From Sporocytophaga myxococcoides (GTDB taxonomy: Bacteria > Bacteroidota > Bacteroidia > Cytophagales > Cytophagaceae), in NCBI RefSeq assembly GCF_000775915.1, contig NZ_BBLT01000007.1, positions 1 through 64,000 of the forward strand: a DNA stretch of 64,000 nucleotides. The letters are read 5' to 3'. Numbering within the stretch: position 1 is the first letter of the stretch; each line of letters opens with the position of its first letter. Both the position numbers and the translations under genes were made by a program. Shown one piece after another: positions 26,203-36,200 of this stretch. Below the pieces are notes generated by a model. The model was not told the DNA's origin, did no database searches, and saw only the letters and a list, made by a program, of their open reading frames with translations.

Positions 26203-26847
26203 CTATTTTAAAAAATCTATCCTGCCCAGAAATAAGATTTCGTAAATAGACTGAGCTACAGCAGAAAGAGGTTTTTCCATCAGTTCAAGTTTAAAGTTTT
26301 CAACAGATTTACCTTCCCAGTACGCATAGTGCATTTCATTTTTGACATGGTTGTCTACCAAAAGTGGTGATTTAAGAAAATCTATCCAGGAAAGATCATG
26401 TCTTGAATAAGTATACGCACCAACAGTAACCCCTTTTTTCAATTCTCTTTGGCTAACATGGAAATCATGAGAGTCTTTATAAAGCATTGCATCGTCTTCA
26501 TTTTCAAATAAAAAAGTCGCAACCAGGCGTGATGGGTATTCATTAAATTTTCTTTTTCGCACGAGCTCCAGATTATGTTCTGTCTGATAACCTCTTAAAA
26601 GATTACTCTGAAAAGGACTTATATAGCCGGAGAAATTCTGATTGGGTAAAAACATCAGATTATCTTCCCGATTACTTACAGAAACAAAAGATCCCATCAT
26701 TAATGCATTGTAATAAGCATAAACATCTTTGGGATTAATCCATACATAAAAATGTTTCGGGTCTTCAGAAGAAAAAAGATTTTCCATAGATTCAATACTA
26801 AGAGCTATTATTTTTTCATAAATCATGAAAGTTGATTTCATATGCAT
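26203..26847 (-). CDS. Hypothetical protein
   Basis: I do not recognise this 214-residue protein (or 212 from the ATG at 26841, MKSTFMIYEK). It has no signal peptide or membrane helix. The composition is mixed alpha/beta, with conserved-looking aromatic patches (KHFYVWINPKDVYAYYNAL, FNEYPSRLVATFLFENEDDA, HYAYWEGKSVENFKLELM). The middle faintly recalls DUF2441-type proteins of uncertain function, but not enough to assign. It is divergent from the esterase gene and stands alone on its strand. Confidence 0.5.
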   Translation of the reverse strand: MHMKSTFMIYEKIIALSIESMENLFSSEDPKHFYVWINPKDVYAYYNALMMGSFVSVSNREDNLMFLPNQNFSGYISPFQSNLLRGYQTEHNLELVRKRKFNEYPSRLVATFLFENEDDAMLYKDSHDFHVSQRELKKGVTVGAYTYSRHDLSWIDFLKSPLLVDNHVKNEMHYAYWEGKSVENFKLELMEKPLSAVAQSIYEILFLGRIDFLK

Positions 26848-26933
26848 TATGAAAAACTCCCTATCTATAAGGCAACTGAATTTTTTCTATTTATGTTTGT
26901 GTTTCATTAATTCAAACTTGTCTTCATATTACC

Positions 26934-28376
26934 ATGGTCTCAAAAAACTTTCATTGGATTTTTGTATTGGCTCTGTTATTCATATTTGGGTGTGAAAAGA
27001 AGAAACCAAATATTGAGGATAAGGATATATTGCTGGACAGAGCAAATAATGACACCACTGGCGAAAATAAGCTTGAGCTATCTCGTTTAATACCAGGAAA
27101 AATTCAAACAGTTAAAACATCAAAGGATTCCCTGCTTAGTTATAGTCTTTACATTCCCAAAAACTATTCAGAATCAAAAGTATATCCCATTGTATACTTT
27201 TTCGATCCTCAGGGAAATGGAAATTTACCTGTCGAAAAATATCATCAGCTTGCAGACCAATTCGAGACAATTCTTGCAGGTTCTTACAATTCCAAAAATG
27301 GAATAAGCTGGGATAAGATTCAACCTCAGATTATGACAATGATGGAAGATTGTAAGTTTAAATTGTCTATCGACAAAAATAGAATTTACACTTCAGGGTT
27401 TTCGGGTGGAGCAAGAGTAGCCAGTGGAATGGCTATTTCAGGAGATGAAATCAAAGGAGTCATCGGATGTGGAGGTGGGTTCCCTGGAAAATCCAATAAT
27501 ATAGGTTATCCATTTGATTATTATGGAATAGTAGGGGAAGAGGATTTTAATCTGGGCGAAATGAGACAATTGGATATGTCTATGAATAATTCCGGAATGA
27601 CTCATTATATGAGTGAGGTAAAAGGTGGCCATCACTGGCCGGAAGCTGGAGATATGCTATATGCTTTTTTATGGCTAAAAATGAATGCGATGAGGAAAAA
27701 TGTAATTCCGAAAAATCAATTACTCATTGATTCATTAGCAGATGCGGGAATTTCTGAAATTAACCGGAAGAAGAAAAAGAATGAGCATTACGAGGCTTTA
27801 TTGGCTTGTAAGAAATGGATAAGTTTCCTGAAAGACCTTAAGTCGGTTGAAGCTTTTAAATCAGAGGGAAATTCTTTGTTTCAATCAGAATCTGTTAAAG
27901 CCACATTGGCTGAGATCACCATAATAGAAGAGAAAGAGATGGAGTTGACAAGAAAGTTCTGGTTGGCCTTTGAAAAAGAAGGTATGCAATGGTGGAAAGC
28001 CAACTATTCTAAGATTATTACTATGGTACAGAATAACTCGCTTCCAAAAGAAGAGAGAATTATGTACAAGAGAATAAAAGGATTTTTGGGACTTGCGGCT
28101 TTCAGCTTTTCCAACTCTGCTATTCAGCAGACTGATTACCCAAAAGCATTGAAGTTTTTACAAATTTACGAACTCGTTGAACCTGAAAACTCTGAACATG
28201 CCTATCTTCAAGCTAAAGTATATGCTGCAAAAGGTAATTGGAAGCTGGCTCATTCGAGTTTGAAAAAAGCAATAAGCCTTGGTTTTACAGATGCTTTAAG
28301 GGTAGAAGTAGATAAGATTTTTAAAGATGCTCCGGATCAACAGGAGTATAAGTTATTACTTTCCCGCATCAAGTAA
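26934..28376 (+). CDS. Lipoprotein esterase (alpha/beta-hydrolase) with TPR-like C-terminus
   Basis: The 480-residue protein has a lipoprotein signal ending in FIFGCEKKK (Cys20). An alpha/beta-hydrolase domain follows (about 65-255), with SLYIPKNYSESKVYPIVYFF, the nucleophile elbow GFSGGARVA (Ser in GxSxG), an Asp in VGEEDFN and a His in GGHHWP. This is the architecture of PHB-depolymerase-like or feruloyl-type esterases. Residues about 270-480 are helical with TPR-like pairs (LEPENSEHAYLQAKVYAAKG), perhaps for protein contacts. It is probably anchored to the outer membrane. A 7-bp repeat array starts at its last codons. Confidence 0.75.
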   Translation: MVSKNFHWIFVLALLFIFGCEKKKPNIEDKDILLDRANNDTTGENKLELSRLIPGKIQTVKTSKDSLLSYSLYIPKNYSESKVYPIVYFFDPQGNGNLPVEKYHQLADQFETILAGSYNSKNGISWDKIQPQIMTMMEDCKFKLSIDKNRIYTSGFSGGARVASGMAISGDEIKGVIGCGGGFPGKSNNIGYPFDYYGIVGEEDFNLGEMRQLDMSMNNSGMTHYMSEVKGGHHWPEAGDMLYAFLWLKMNAMRKNVIPKNQLLIDSLADAGISEINRKKKKNEHYEALLACKKWISFLKDLKSVEAFKSEGNSLFQSESVKATLAEITIIEEKEMELTRKFWLAFEKEGMQWWKANYSKIITMVQNNSLPKEERIMYKRIKGFLGLAAFSFSNSAIQQTDYPKALKFLQIYELVEPENSEHAYLQAKVYAAKGNWKLAHSSLKKAISLGFTDALRVEVDKIFKDAPDQQEYKLLLSRIK

Positions 28377-28405
28377 AAAGTTTAAAGCTTAAAGTAAAAA
28401 GTTGA
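28371..28405 (+). repeat. 7-bp-period repeat array at a stop codon
   Basis: Five heptamers in exact register (AAGTAAA, AAGTTTA, AAGCTTA, AAGTAAA, AAGTTGA) begin at the last sense codon of the esterase gene and include its TAA stop (28374-28376). They share the WAAGNNN pattern and period of the arrays near 11175-11403 and 36447. Confidence 0.8.
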
Positions 28406-28421
28406 CACTTCCTATAAATTT

Positions 28422-28499
28422 AGAAGCAGTAAAACGAAGATTTTAATTGTTCTGTTTACTGCTTCTGTCCACTGTTACTGTTCACTGTTCACTGTTTCT
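28422..28499. repeat. Inverted repeat plus second 7-bp-period array between convergent genes
   Basis: 28422-28433 pairs perfectly with 28455-28466 (12 bp, 21-base loop). From about 28450 to 28499 the minus strand carries imperfect heptamers of the form AACAGTG. This array lies a few bases past the stop of the START-like gene, so each convergent gene has its own array. The hairpin may end either transcript. Confidence 0.6.
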
Positions 28500-28503
28500 A
28501 ATA

Positions 28504-28899
28504 TTATGCTCCTACCTTTTCTCTGAGGTTTTCAATAAGGCCTTTCCACATATTTTGAAGGTCATTGCTATCAGTGTCTGAATAATCAACGACTTTAAGA
28601 AAAGAGGTCTGTGTTATTTCATTTTCCTGAAGAGAGAATTCCAGATAGGAATTATTTTTCTGTGTTTCTGTTTCTTCAGGAGCAAATTCAAATTTTACAT
28701 ATTGGTTGTTTTTCTGGGCTACTTTTTTCGCTTTCTGTAACCTGCCATCCCAGATAAAGTCATAGCGTTTTTCATCTTCAGAAATCACTTTATCAGCAAA
28801 CCAGGTTTTTAAGCCTAGGGCAGTGCTCAGATAAGGGAAGATCATTTTTGAGGAGGCATTGATTTCAAACTCCGCCGTGTATTTGAATTTGTTTTCCAT
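28504..28899 (-). CDS. START-like domain protein of Bacteroidota (SRPBCC fold)
   Basis: The 131-residue protein matches the small START-like family found throughout Bacteroidota. It has FKYTAEFEINASSKMIFPYL at the N-terminus, then GLKTWFADKV, YDFIWDGRLQKAKKV, a strand with YVKFEFAPEE, and the final helix LQNMWKGLIENLRE. The helix-grip fold suggests binding of a hydrophobic ligand; no substrate is known. It is convergent with the esterase gene, with repeat arrays between them, and divergent from tRNA-Met. Confidence 0.82.
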   Translation of the reverse strand: MENKFKYTAEFEINASSKMIFPYLSTALGLKTWFADKVISEDEKRYDFIWDGRLQKAKKVAQKNNQYVKFEFAPEETETQKNNSYLEFSLQENEITQTSFLKVVDYSDTDSNDLQNMWKGLIENLREKVGA

Positions 28900-28965
28900 A
28901 ATAAAAAGATTCTCAAGGGTTATTGCCCATAATTTGGAGCAAGATAAAAAAGATTTGGTAAAAAC

Positions 28966-28997
28966 TTGCTTTTTGACAAAGGAGTTTGTTACATTTG
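28966..28997 (+). promoter_or_regulatory. Bacteroidota-type promoter of the tRNA gene
   Basis: TTG at 28966-28968, a 21-base spacer, and TACATTTG at 28990-28997 fit the TTG / TAnnTTTG consensus of this phylum. Transcription would begin about 10 bases before the mature tRNA. Confidence 0.6.
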
Positions 28998-29014
28998 CAC
29001 TCCGATTTTGAAAC

Positions 29015-29088
29015 GGCGAGGTAGCTCAGGTGGTTAGAGCGTTGGATTCATAACCCAAAGGTCGGGGGTTCAACTCCCCCCCTCGCTA
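29015..29088 (+). tRNA. tRNA-Met (anticodon CAT)
   Basis: The 74-base gene folds as a complete cloverleaf. The acceptor stem is 29015-29021 with 29081-29087 (first pair G-T). The D arm has GCTC and GAGC, and the anticodon loop TTCATAA has CAT at 29049-29051. A five-pair GC T-stem carries the standard TTCAACT loop. Overall identity fits elongator tRNA-Met; tRNA-Ile2 with a modified CAT is the alternative. CCA is not encoded (ACA follows). The last anticodon-stem pair is an A-C mismatch (29046/29054). Confidence 0.93.
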
Positions 29089-29106
29089 CATAAACTGCAA
29101 GAGTAG

Positions 29107-29158
29107 AGAGCAAGAGAACTTTTAATAAAGAGTCTCTTGCTCTTGCTTATTTTTTTAT
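29107..29158 (+). terminator. Terminator of the tRNA transcript
   Basis: 29107-29117 pairs perfectly with 29133-29143 (11 bp, 15-base loop). After TGCTTA comes a run of seven T. Confidence 0.88.
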
Positions 29159-29332
29159 CCTATAAAAGGAAATTTAATGTTCCCAATCAAAATTATCTCA
29201 TCACTTAACATTTATATAAGGAGTCAATCAGCACCAACCATTACTTATTGAGTTAAGATGAGCGGAATTTAATTGCAGCAGGACATCTTTATAACGGACA
29301 ATAATTCTACCTTCCGGAAGCCTAATTTTGAA

Positions 29333-29388
29333 AAAATATATGATAAAATATATGATAAAATATATGATAAAATATATGATAAAATATA
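29333..29388 (+). repeat. 12-bp tandem repeat
   Basis: Four complete copies of AAAATATATGAT (29333-29380) and two thirds of a fifth (29381-29388), all identical. In one frame the unit reads Lys-Ile-Tyr-Asp, and an open frame with a TTG start (29273-29476) runs through it, but I do not accept that ORF as a gene. Confidence 0.9.
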
Positions 29389-29498
29389 CCCTTTTACGGT
29401 ATTGATATTGGGTTCTTGTTATCAGACCTTTGTTTTGTCTTTCAACCAGTTATTGTACAAGTCTCCATTTTTTTAAAGGTTTAGTTGAACAAAACACA

Positions 29499-29532
29499 AA
29501 GGCTTCTTTTGTAAGAGAAGCCTTAACTTTTT
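29499..29532 (+). terminator. Intrinsic terminator in the gene-poor gap
   Basis: 29499-29507 pairs perfectly with 29516-29524 (9 bp, 8-base loop), followed by AACTTTTTG. It would end a plus-strand transcript covering the 12-bp tandem repeat; no certain gene lies upstream. Confidence 0.65.
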
Positions 29533-30235
29533 GATGCAAAATGAAATGATTATCTTCTTAAAGTTTCTTTATAACTACTCACCTTACTAACTAGAATCAT
29601 TTATAATATCAATACTGAGTCATACTTCATTATAGATTCATACTTTTCAAAAGAAGAGCTTCGCTTATTTTAGATGGATAAAGCCCCCATATAATCGAAT
29701 AAGGTATTCCCTCGCTCATTATTTGTTAATCAATGATATATATAAATATTATAAATACTTAACAGAGTCTTAACAAAATCGGATAAAACCTGTTGGTAAC
29801 AATCTGAAAATAATTGTAGGATTTTACTCTCAGTAAGTCGGTTGTTTTTCAATTGTTTAATTAGGAGATGAAAAATGGTTGGGAATTTTGTAGTAAATTT
29901 TTTTACTCTACTGGTTACTTTTCGCGTGCTTATGGGTATCTACAAAAGATTAAAGAGGACTTAATTTAGATATAATGTAAGGAAATGGATGTATGTTAAT
30001 CAACAGCATTTCCTTAGAGTAAAATTAAGGTAACCCTATTGAGAGTTGTTCTTTGCTGCTTGTAAAATCCTCAATCCCTAATTGACTTGAAAGTCAATGA
30101 AATAATTAGTAGTAGGATAATTACTATAAAGAAATAAATAATTGAAGTAAAAAAATTGTACAATTCAATTGTATGATTTTACTAAATGAAGAAATTAAGA
30201 AATGTGTATTGAAAACAATATATAGTTTTAACAGT
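29533..30235. other. Gene-poor region before the adhesin gene
   Basis: AT-rich and without a convincing gene, apart from two overlapping tiny frames near 29868. A perfect 10-bp inverted repeat (29978-29987 with 30007-30016, 19-base loop, no T run) follows those frames. The last 200 bases must hold the promoter of the large adhesin, but I see no full consensus. Confidence 0.45.
29868..29969 (+). CDS. Possible small protein, two overlapping frames
   Basis: AGGAG at 29863-29867 stands 7 bases before ATG 29875, whose frame gives a 29-residue peptide with a hydrophobic N-terminal half and basic tail (ends 29964). The overlapping ATG 29868 gives 33 residues (ends 29969) but sits directly on the ribosome site. 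Strong Shine-Dalgarno sequences are rare in this window, which is the only reason to list this. I cannot tell which frame, if either, is used. Confidence 0.25.
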   Translation: MKNGWEFCSKFFYSTGYFSRAYGYLQKIKEDLI

Positions 30236-33200
30236 ATGGTCAAATTTGTAAGGTTTTTTATTGTTTTGTCAATTTTATTTTCTTCAGGACTAAAGGCTCA
30301 GGACTTATTGGTTTCTGGAGGAAATACAGTGTCAACCATTATTTGTGCTAATGGCTTTGTGTTTACCTGGGGGAATAATGCTGGTGGATCCAACAATGCT
30401 CCAATTTTAGGAATCTTAGGTGTAGGATCAACCAATACAATAGAATCCTTTCCTAAAAAGGTAATATTCCCAACCAATGATCCTTATTTTACATCCATTA
30501 ACTCAGGTATAACTGTAAAGGCAGTTGATGCCGGATCAGGTGCTCACTTTATTGCAGTGGATTGTTATGGTGGTGCCTGGTCATGGGGGAACAATGGAGG
30601 AGCTATGGGAATAACAGGAACGGGAAGCACTGCTGCCGGGACTACAGCTCCAGCCCGTGTACTCAGAGGGCAAGCACCTGCATCTTCTAATCCTCTATTG
30701 GCAAATTATCTGGTTGATGTGAAATATGTTTCGGGGGGAAATGACAATAGTTACGTGATCTTAAATAATGGTACTGCACTTGGCTGGGGTAGAAATGACA
30801 AAGGCCAATTGGCTAATGGAAATTTTACAAATAGTGCGACACCGGTTTATGTCAGAACACCAAATGGTAATCCTTTAACCAATGTAATACAGATAGAAGC
30901 AGGTGATGAAACTGCTTATGCTCTTGTTGATCCTGATGGAGATGGTTTGGGTACAGTGTATTCTTGGGGTGCTGGCACAGGTACATATGGAGGTTCCGGA
31001 ATGTTGGGAAGGAATGCTTTAGGAACAGCTAATAATGGAACCGAAGGTGCAAACGATAACTATGCTCGTCCTGTTCTGAAAAGAGATGGTACCCCTTTAG
31101 ACGGAATCGTTTCAATTTCTGCAGCTGACGTTATGTGTCTTGCTCTTGATGCTACTGGCTACGTATGGGCATGGGGAAATGATGGATGGGGCTCTATGAC
31201 TGGACAAGGGGCTACAGTGGGTAACTTCTCTGATCCAAGAAGAGTTGTCGCGGGAGAATGGGGTACAACGGCAGGAGCAGGACTTGGTGAGACTTTTCTT
31301 AAAGCAAAAGCTATTTCCGGAGGTCAGGGATATGGCATGGCTGTTACTATTGATGGAAAACCTGTAGCATGGGGGAATAATGGAGCCTGTACAGCAAATT
31401 CTGGTGGACATCTGGGAAATGGAGCTACTTCTACCGGCCAGTCTGCGTTTCCAGTGTTTATAAGGAGAAATGCCACTACGGTTGACAACAATGTAGTAAG
31501 TATTTCAGATGGAGATACCTGGGGGTTTTATACAACCAGTGATAACAAGATATATACATGGGGAAATAACATGTTTGGACAGTTAGGTTTAAATAATACT
31601 AACTGTCAAAGTTATGCAACACAATTTACACTTCCTCCATGCGACTTCCCGGCGCCTAAACCCAAAGCCACTATCACTCCAAGAGATTTTTCCGTATGTC
31701 TTTCCAAATGGTCAGGAACTACTTTAAATTCCGGGTTCGTCATTAGTGCTTCACTTGCATCGAGTTATAAAATTACCTGGTACCGAAACGGAACGCAGGT
31801 TGCTACAGGAAACGGATCTGCTGTAACTTATAATGCTACTTTGGATGGTACATATCGGGTAAAAGTTGAATATGTAGGATCTGATGCACCTTGTACTCCT
31901 TACGAGCCTGCTATTGATGAAATCACGATATCTAAATATCCATTAGATTTTAGTGTGCCAAATGGTTTGACATTCTGTGGAAGCACTGTGTATCTAAAAA
32001 CTAAAACCGGTAATGGTTTATATGATTGGTATACAGCAGCAACAGGTGGTACTAAATTGGGAACGAGTTATCGCCAGGATAGCGTTGGTGTTCCTAAATC
32101 TGCAATTACTGAAAAAGTCGGTACAGATTATTTTGCCTATGTAGAGCAAAAGGGGTATGCAAGTGGGAATACTGGGGAAATTAAACCTTCTACCTGTACA
32201 TCTGGAAATCAAAGCACAATGAATCCTACAAGTTCTAACACCATGATCAGAGTTTTTTCTGAATCTGTTACAATTGACACAGTAACAATTTATCAGAATT
32301 CAGAATACCAAGGATCTGCCAAGAATTATACATGGCAAGTCTGTGTTTATGGAACGAAATTAGTTAACGGAAAACCAATTGCTGATAAAACAAATGTAAT
32401 TGCTTGCGGAACTGCAGTAACCCGTCCTGGAGTTGATCAGCCTGGAATAGGTCAACTTAAGCTGCCTGTGGGAATAACTCTTCCAGGTTCTAAAACAGGA
32501 ACAGATTATTGGTTGGGATTTAGTGCAACAACTACTGGAACTGGTATTTATTTCAAATGCAACCCTAACTGGCCAGTATTAGACGATGTTCCTAACGAGG
32601 AGTTTCTGAATATGATTAATGTTGACAATTATGGTAACCCTGCAAACTCTCCTGAATGGGGATTATTTGCCAACATCAAATTCCATTCTGAACAAAGATA
32701 TTGCGACAGGCTACAGGTAAAACTTACTGAAAACTGCCCATGCTCTCAACCTAAAACTGTTGTTGTCAACAAGACCTTTGATAACGATACTACAATGTGT
32801 GCTGGTAGCAACCTGGTTATCACTGGGGAATATATTCTAGATGCTGCCAAACCCGTTCAAAATAAGCACAGATATTCCTGGTACAAGAAAGAGGGATCTC
32901 TAATTAAAGTTATAACGGCTCCTACTGTTGTGACAACATCTCCGGTTACATTAACATTGAACAATGTTACAGCTGCAGATGAAGGTACCTATTTCTTCAA
33001 AGTAGAGGATAGCGATGGAGTTACAAGCATTAGTTCTTGTTTTCTACAGGATTCATTAAAGCTTACTGTAAACGTTCCAAATACACCAGTAACTCCAACT
33101 ACAAGTCAAATCATCTGTAGCGGTACAAAACCAGTTGCATTTGTAACTCCGGTAGCTGCTGGAGGAGTACCTGGTGCCGGTAAATATCAGTGGTTTGTAA

Positions 33201-36200
33201 ACGGTAAGAAGATTGCAGGGGCGACAGGAAACGGACAAAATTATACATTTGCTTCTCCAGCTGATACAGTATTTAATAATACTTCTGCTGCAAATCTGGT
33301 ATATACTTATATAAGAAGAGATAGTTCCGGGGTTTGTCCTGCTGTAAACAGCAACCCGGTAACTATTACTGTTATGCCAGAATTAAATCCTGGTACTATT
33401 AGTGCAGATCAGGTCATTTGTAAAGGCACTGCACCTGCTGCATTAACTCAGACACCTGCTACCGGAGGCTCAGCTACATACGCATATCAGTGGCAGTCAT
33501 CAACAACGCCAACCGGTCCATTTACAGATGTGTCAGGTGCAACAAATGCACTTTTTGTACCTCCGGTACTAAATGACTCAATTTATTATACAAGAAAAGT
33601 CACAACTACGGCTGGTACTGCCATTTGTACAGCTTATTCTGATACGATAAAAATAGCAATGGTGCCTGATCTTAAAAAGCCAGACATTTCAGCTAATCAG
33701 ACTATTTGTTATAATACAACTCCGGTTGATCTAAATATCTCTAATCCTCCTAAAGGTGGATTAAAGTCCGGAGATTCTTACTCATATAGATGGGAGTCCA
33801 AAACAGATGTTGCAGGCAGTACATGGACCGGACCAATTTCTAATACTCCGGGATATTCATTCACAGGAGTCCTGACTGATACGATGCAGTACAGACTTAT
33901 AGTAACTGGTAGCTGCGGAACAGTGTCAGTAACTTCAGATCCAGTAACTATAATCGTGCTTCCTGAACTAAAAGGTGGAACCATAGCCGGAGGAGGTACA
34001 GTATGTAGCGGAGAAGATCCTGCTGATATTACTAATCTGACTTCTCCAACCGGTGCAAATGGGGCTGGAGATTATAAGTATAGCTGGTCAGTTAACTTAA
34101 ATGGCACTGGTTTTTCTACACCTGTTGCAGGAGCAGCAAATAGTCCTGTGCCTCCGATTACAAATACAGGAGCTACCGCAATAACTTATTCTGTTAAACG
34201 AATTGTAACTTCGGATAAATGCCCTACGCCTACAGCAGAAAGTAATGTGGTTACTTATACTGTAAATCCATCGGTTAAGCCGGGAACTATTGGTGATGAT
34301 CAGACATTGTGTAGCGGCAACACAATTGATGAATTAATTGAGAAAACGGCTCCAACTGGTGGAGATGGTACGACTTACACCTATCAATGGCAATATTCTC
34401 CAACAGGTACGGCCGGATCATTTGTAAATGTATCCGGAGCAGCAACAGGTAGCAGCTTTACACCAGATCCCCAGGCTTCAACCATTTACTTTGCACGTCT
34501 GGATAATTCTCCTGGATGTCAGGCTGTACTGACAAACTCAGTTAAAATAACTATTCTTCCAGGAATACTTGCAGGAGAAATAGATTCTGATCAGGATATT
34601 TGCAGTGGATCGACACCTGCTTTAATATCTACTGATCCAGCTAATCCTCCATCGAATGTTTCTGCTTCAGCTGTATATACATGGGAAATTTCAAATACTG
34701 GTCTTGCTGGTTCATGGGCATCTGCTCCTTCTCAATCAAATGGGTTGACTTACCAATATCCGGGAACTCTGACAGCAGGAACATTATATGTTAGAAAATC
34801 AGTATATGACCCGAATGGACCTGCGCTATGTAATACAGCTCAAACAGCTGCAGTTAAGATTACAATAAGGGATATCTTAAAAGCTGGTCAGATTGGATCT
34901 AATCAAACCATATGTGAGAATGGTGACCCTGTTGCCTTTACTGAAACTGTAGCTGTAACAGGAGGAAAAGATGATGCTGCATACAAGTATTCCTGGCAGT
35001 ATTCAACTAATGGAATTAGCTGGACTACTATTAATAATTCAGATAATCCTGTTTATGATCCTGGTGCTTTGAATATCACAACCAGATACAGAAGAGTCGT
35101 TAACGATGCTATAGGTTGCGGTCCAGTGAATAGCAATGAAGTGATTGTCACTGTAAATCCAAACCTTACCCCATATGTAAAAATCAGTGACCCACTGGAA
35201 TCTTGTCAGGGAGAATTGGTTAAGTTTGATTTGATTGATAGTACTAACCTTGGTCTGAATCCGACTTATGAGTGGTCAGTAGGTGGTTCAGTGCAAGGTA
35301 CTAATAGTCCATCTTTCTCGACTACTTCATTAGCGAATGGAGAAATGGTTTATCTGAGAGTCAAATCATCTGAAAAATGTATTAAACCAGGAACTGATCC
35401 AGCCATTTCAAATGCAGTAACTGTTAAAATTTTAAGTAACATTACTCCAAAGATTGTTTTAGCTGACCCTGGTAAAATCTGTGCAGGAACAAGCTATACA
35501 GTAATACCTGAAACAGCAAGTGGTGGTGGTGCTAATCCAACTTATCAATGGTTTAAAAATGGTCAACCTGTGGGAGGCGGATTGCTATCCTATAGTGGAG
35601 TATTTAATGATGGTGATCAAATCAGTGTTATCATGACTTCAGTTCTTGGATGTGTGGAGCCGGGAACAAATCCTGCGACATCTAACACCATTACAATGCA
35701 AGTACTTCCTATTCCTCAACCAAATATTGCCGAGTCTGATGCAACATTCTGTTCAGGTGAGGATACAACCTATACAGCTATTGTAGGTGCCGGAACAACA
35801 TTAATGTGGTACAAAGATGGTTTCCCAATAAATATCACTACTCCAACATTAACAGTAAATCAGTCAGGTTTGTACTACTTTAAAGAGGATAATGGTGTTT
35901 GTCCAAGGTTCTCGGATACTGTAATGGTAAATGTTATTCCTACTCCAGTCGCGAATGCAGGAAATGATATTTATACACTTGAAGGAACCGTGGTAACGCT
36001 TAATGGAAGCGGGGGAGCGCTTTATACCTGGACGCCTCCAACAGGACTTAGCGCAATTAATATTGCTAATCCTACACTTACAGCTGCAGATAATATAACG
36101 TATATTCTAACTGTTGCAGATGCAACAAATACTTGCCGTTCTTTTGATGAAGTAAGTATATTTGTGGAGAGACCTGTAAGAATTCCGAATGCTTTCACTC

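Noticed and set aside
29333-29388. CRISPR-like array
   Set aside because: The copies are contiguous with no spacers, and no cas gene is present.
29273-29476. 67-codon frame containing a KIYD tandem repeat
   Set aside because: It needs a TTG start, has no ribosome site and its only notable content is the DNA-level tandem repeat.
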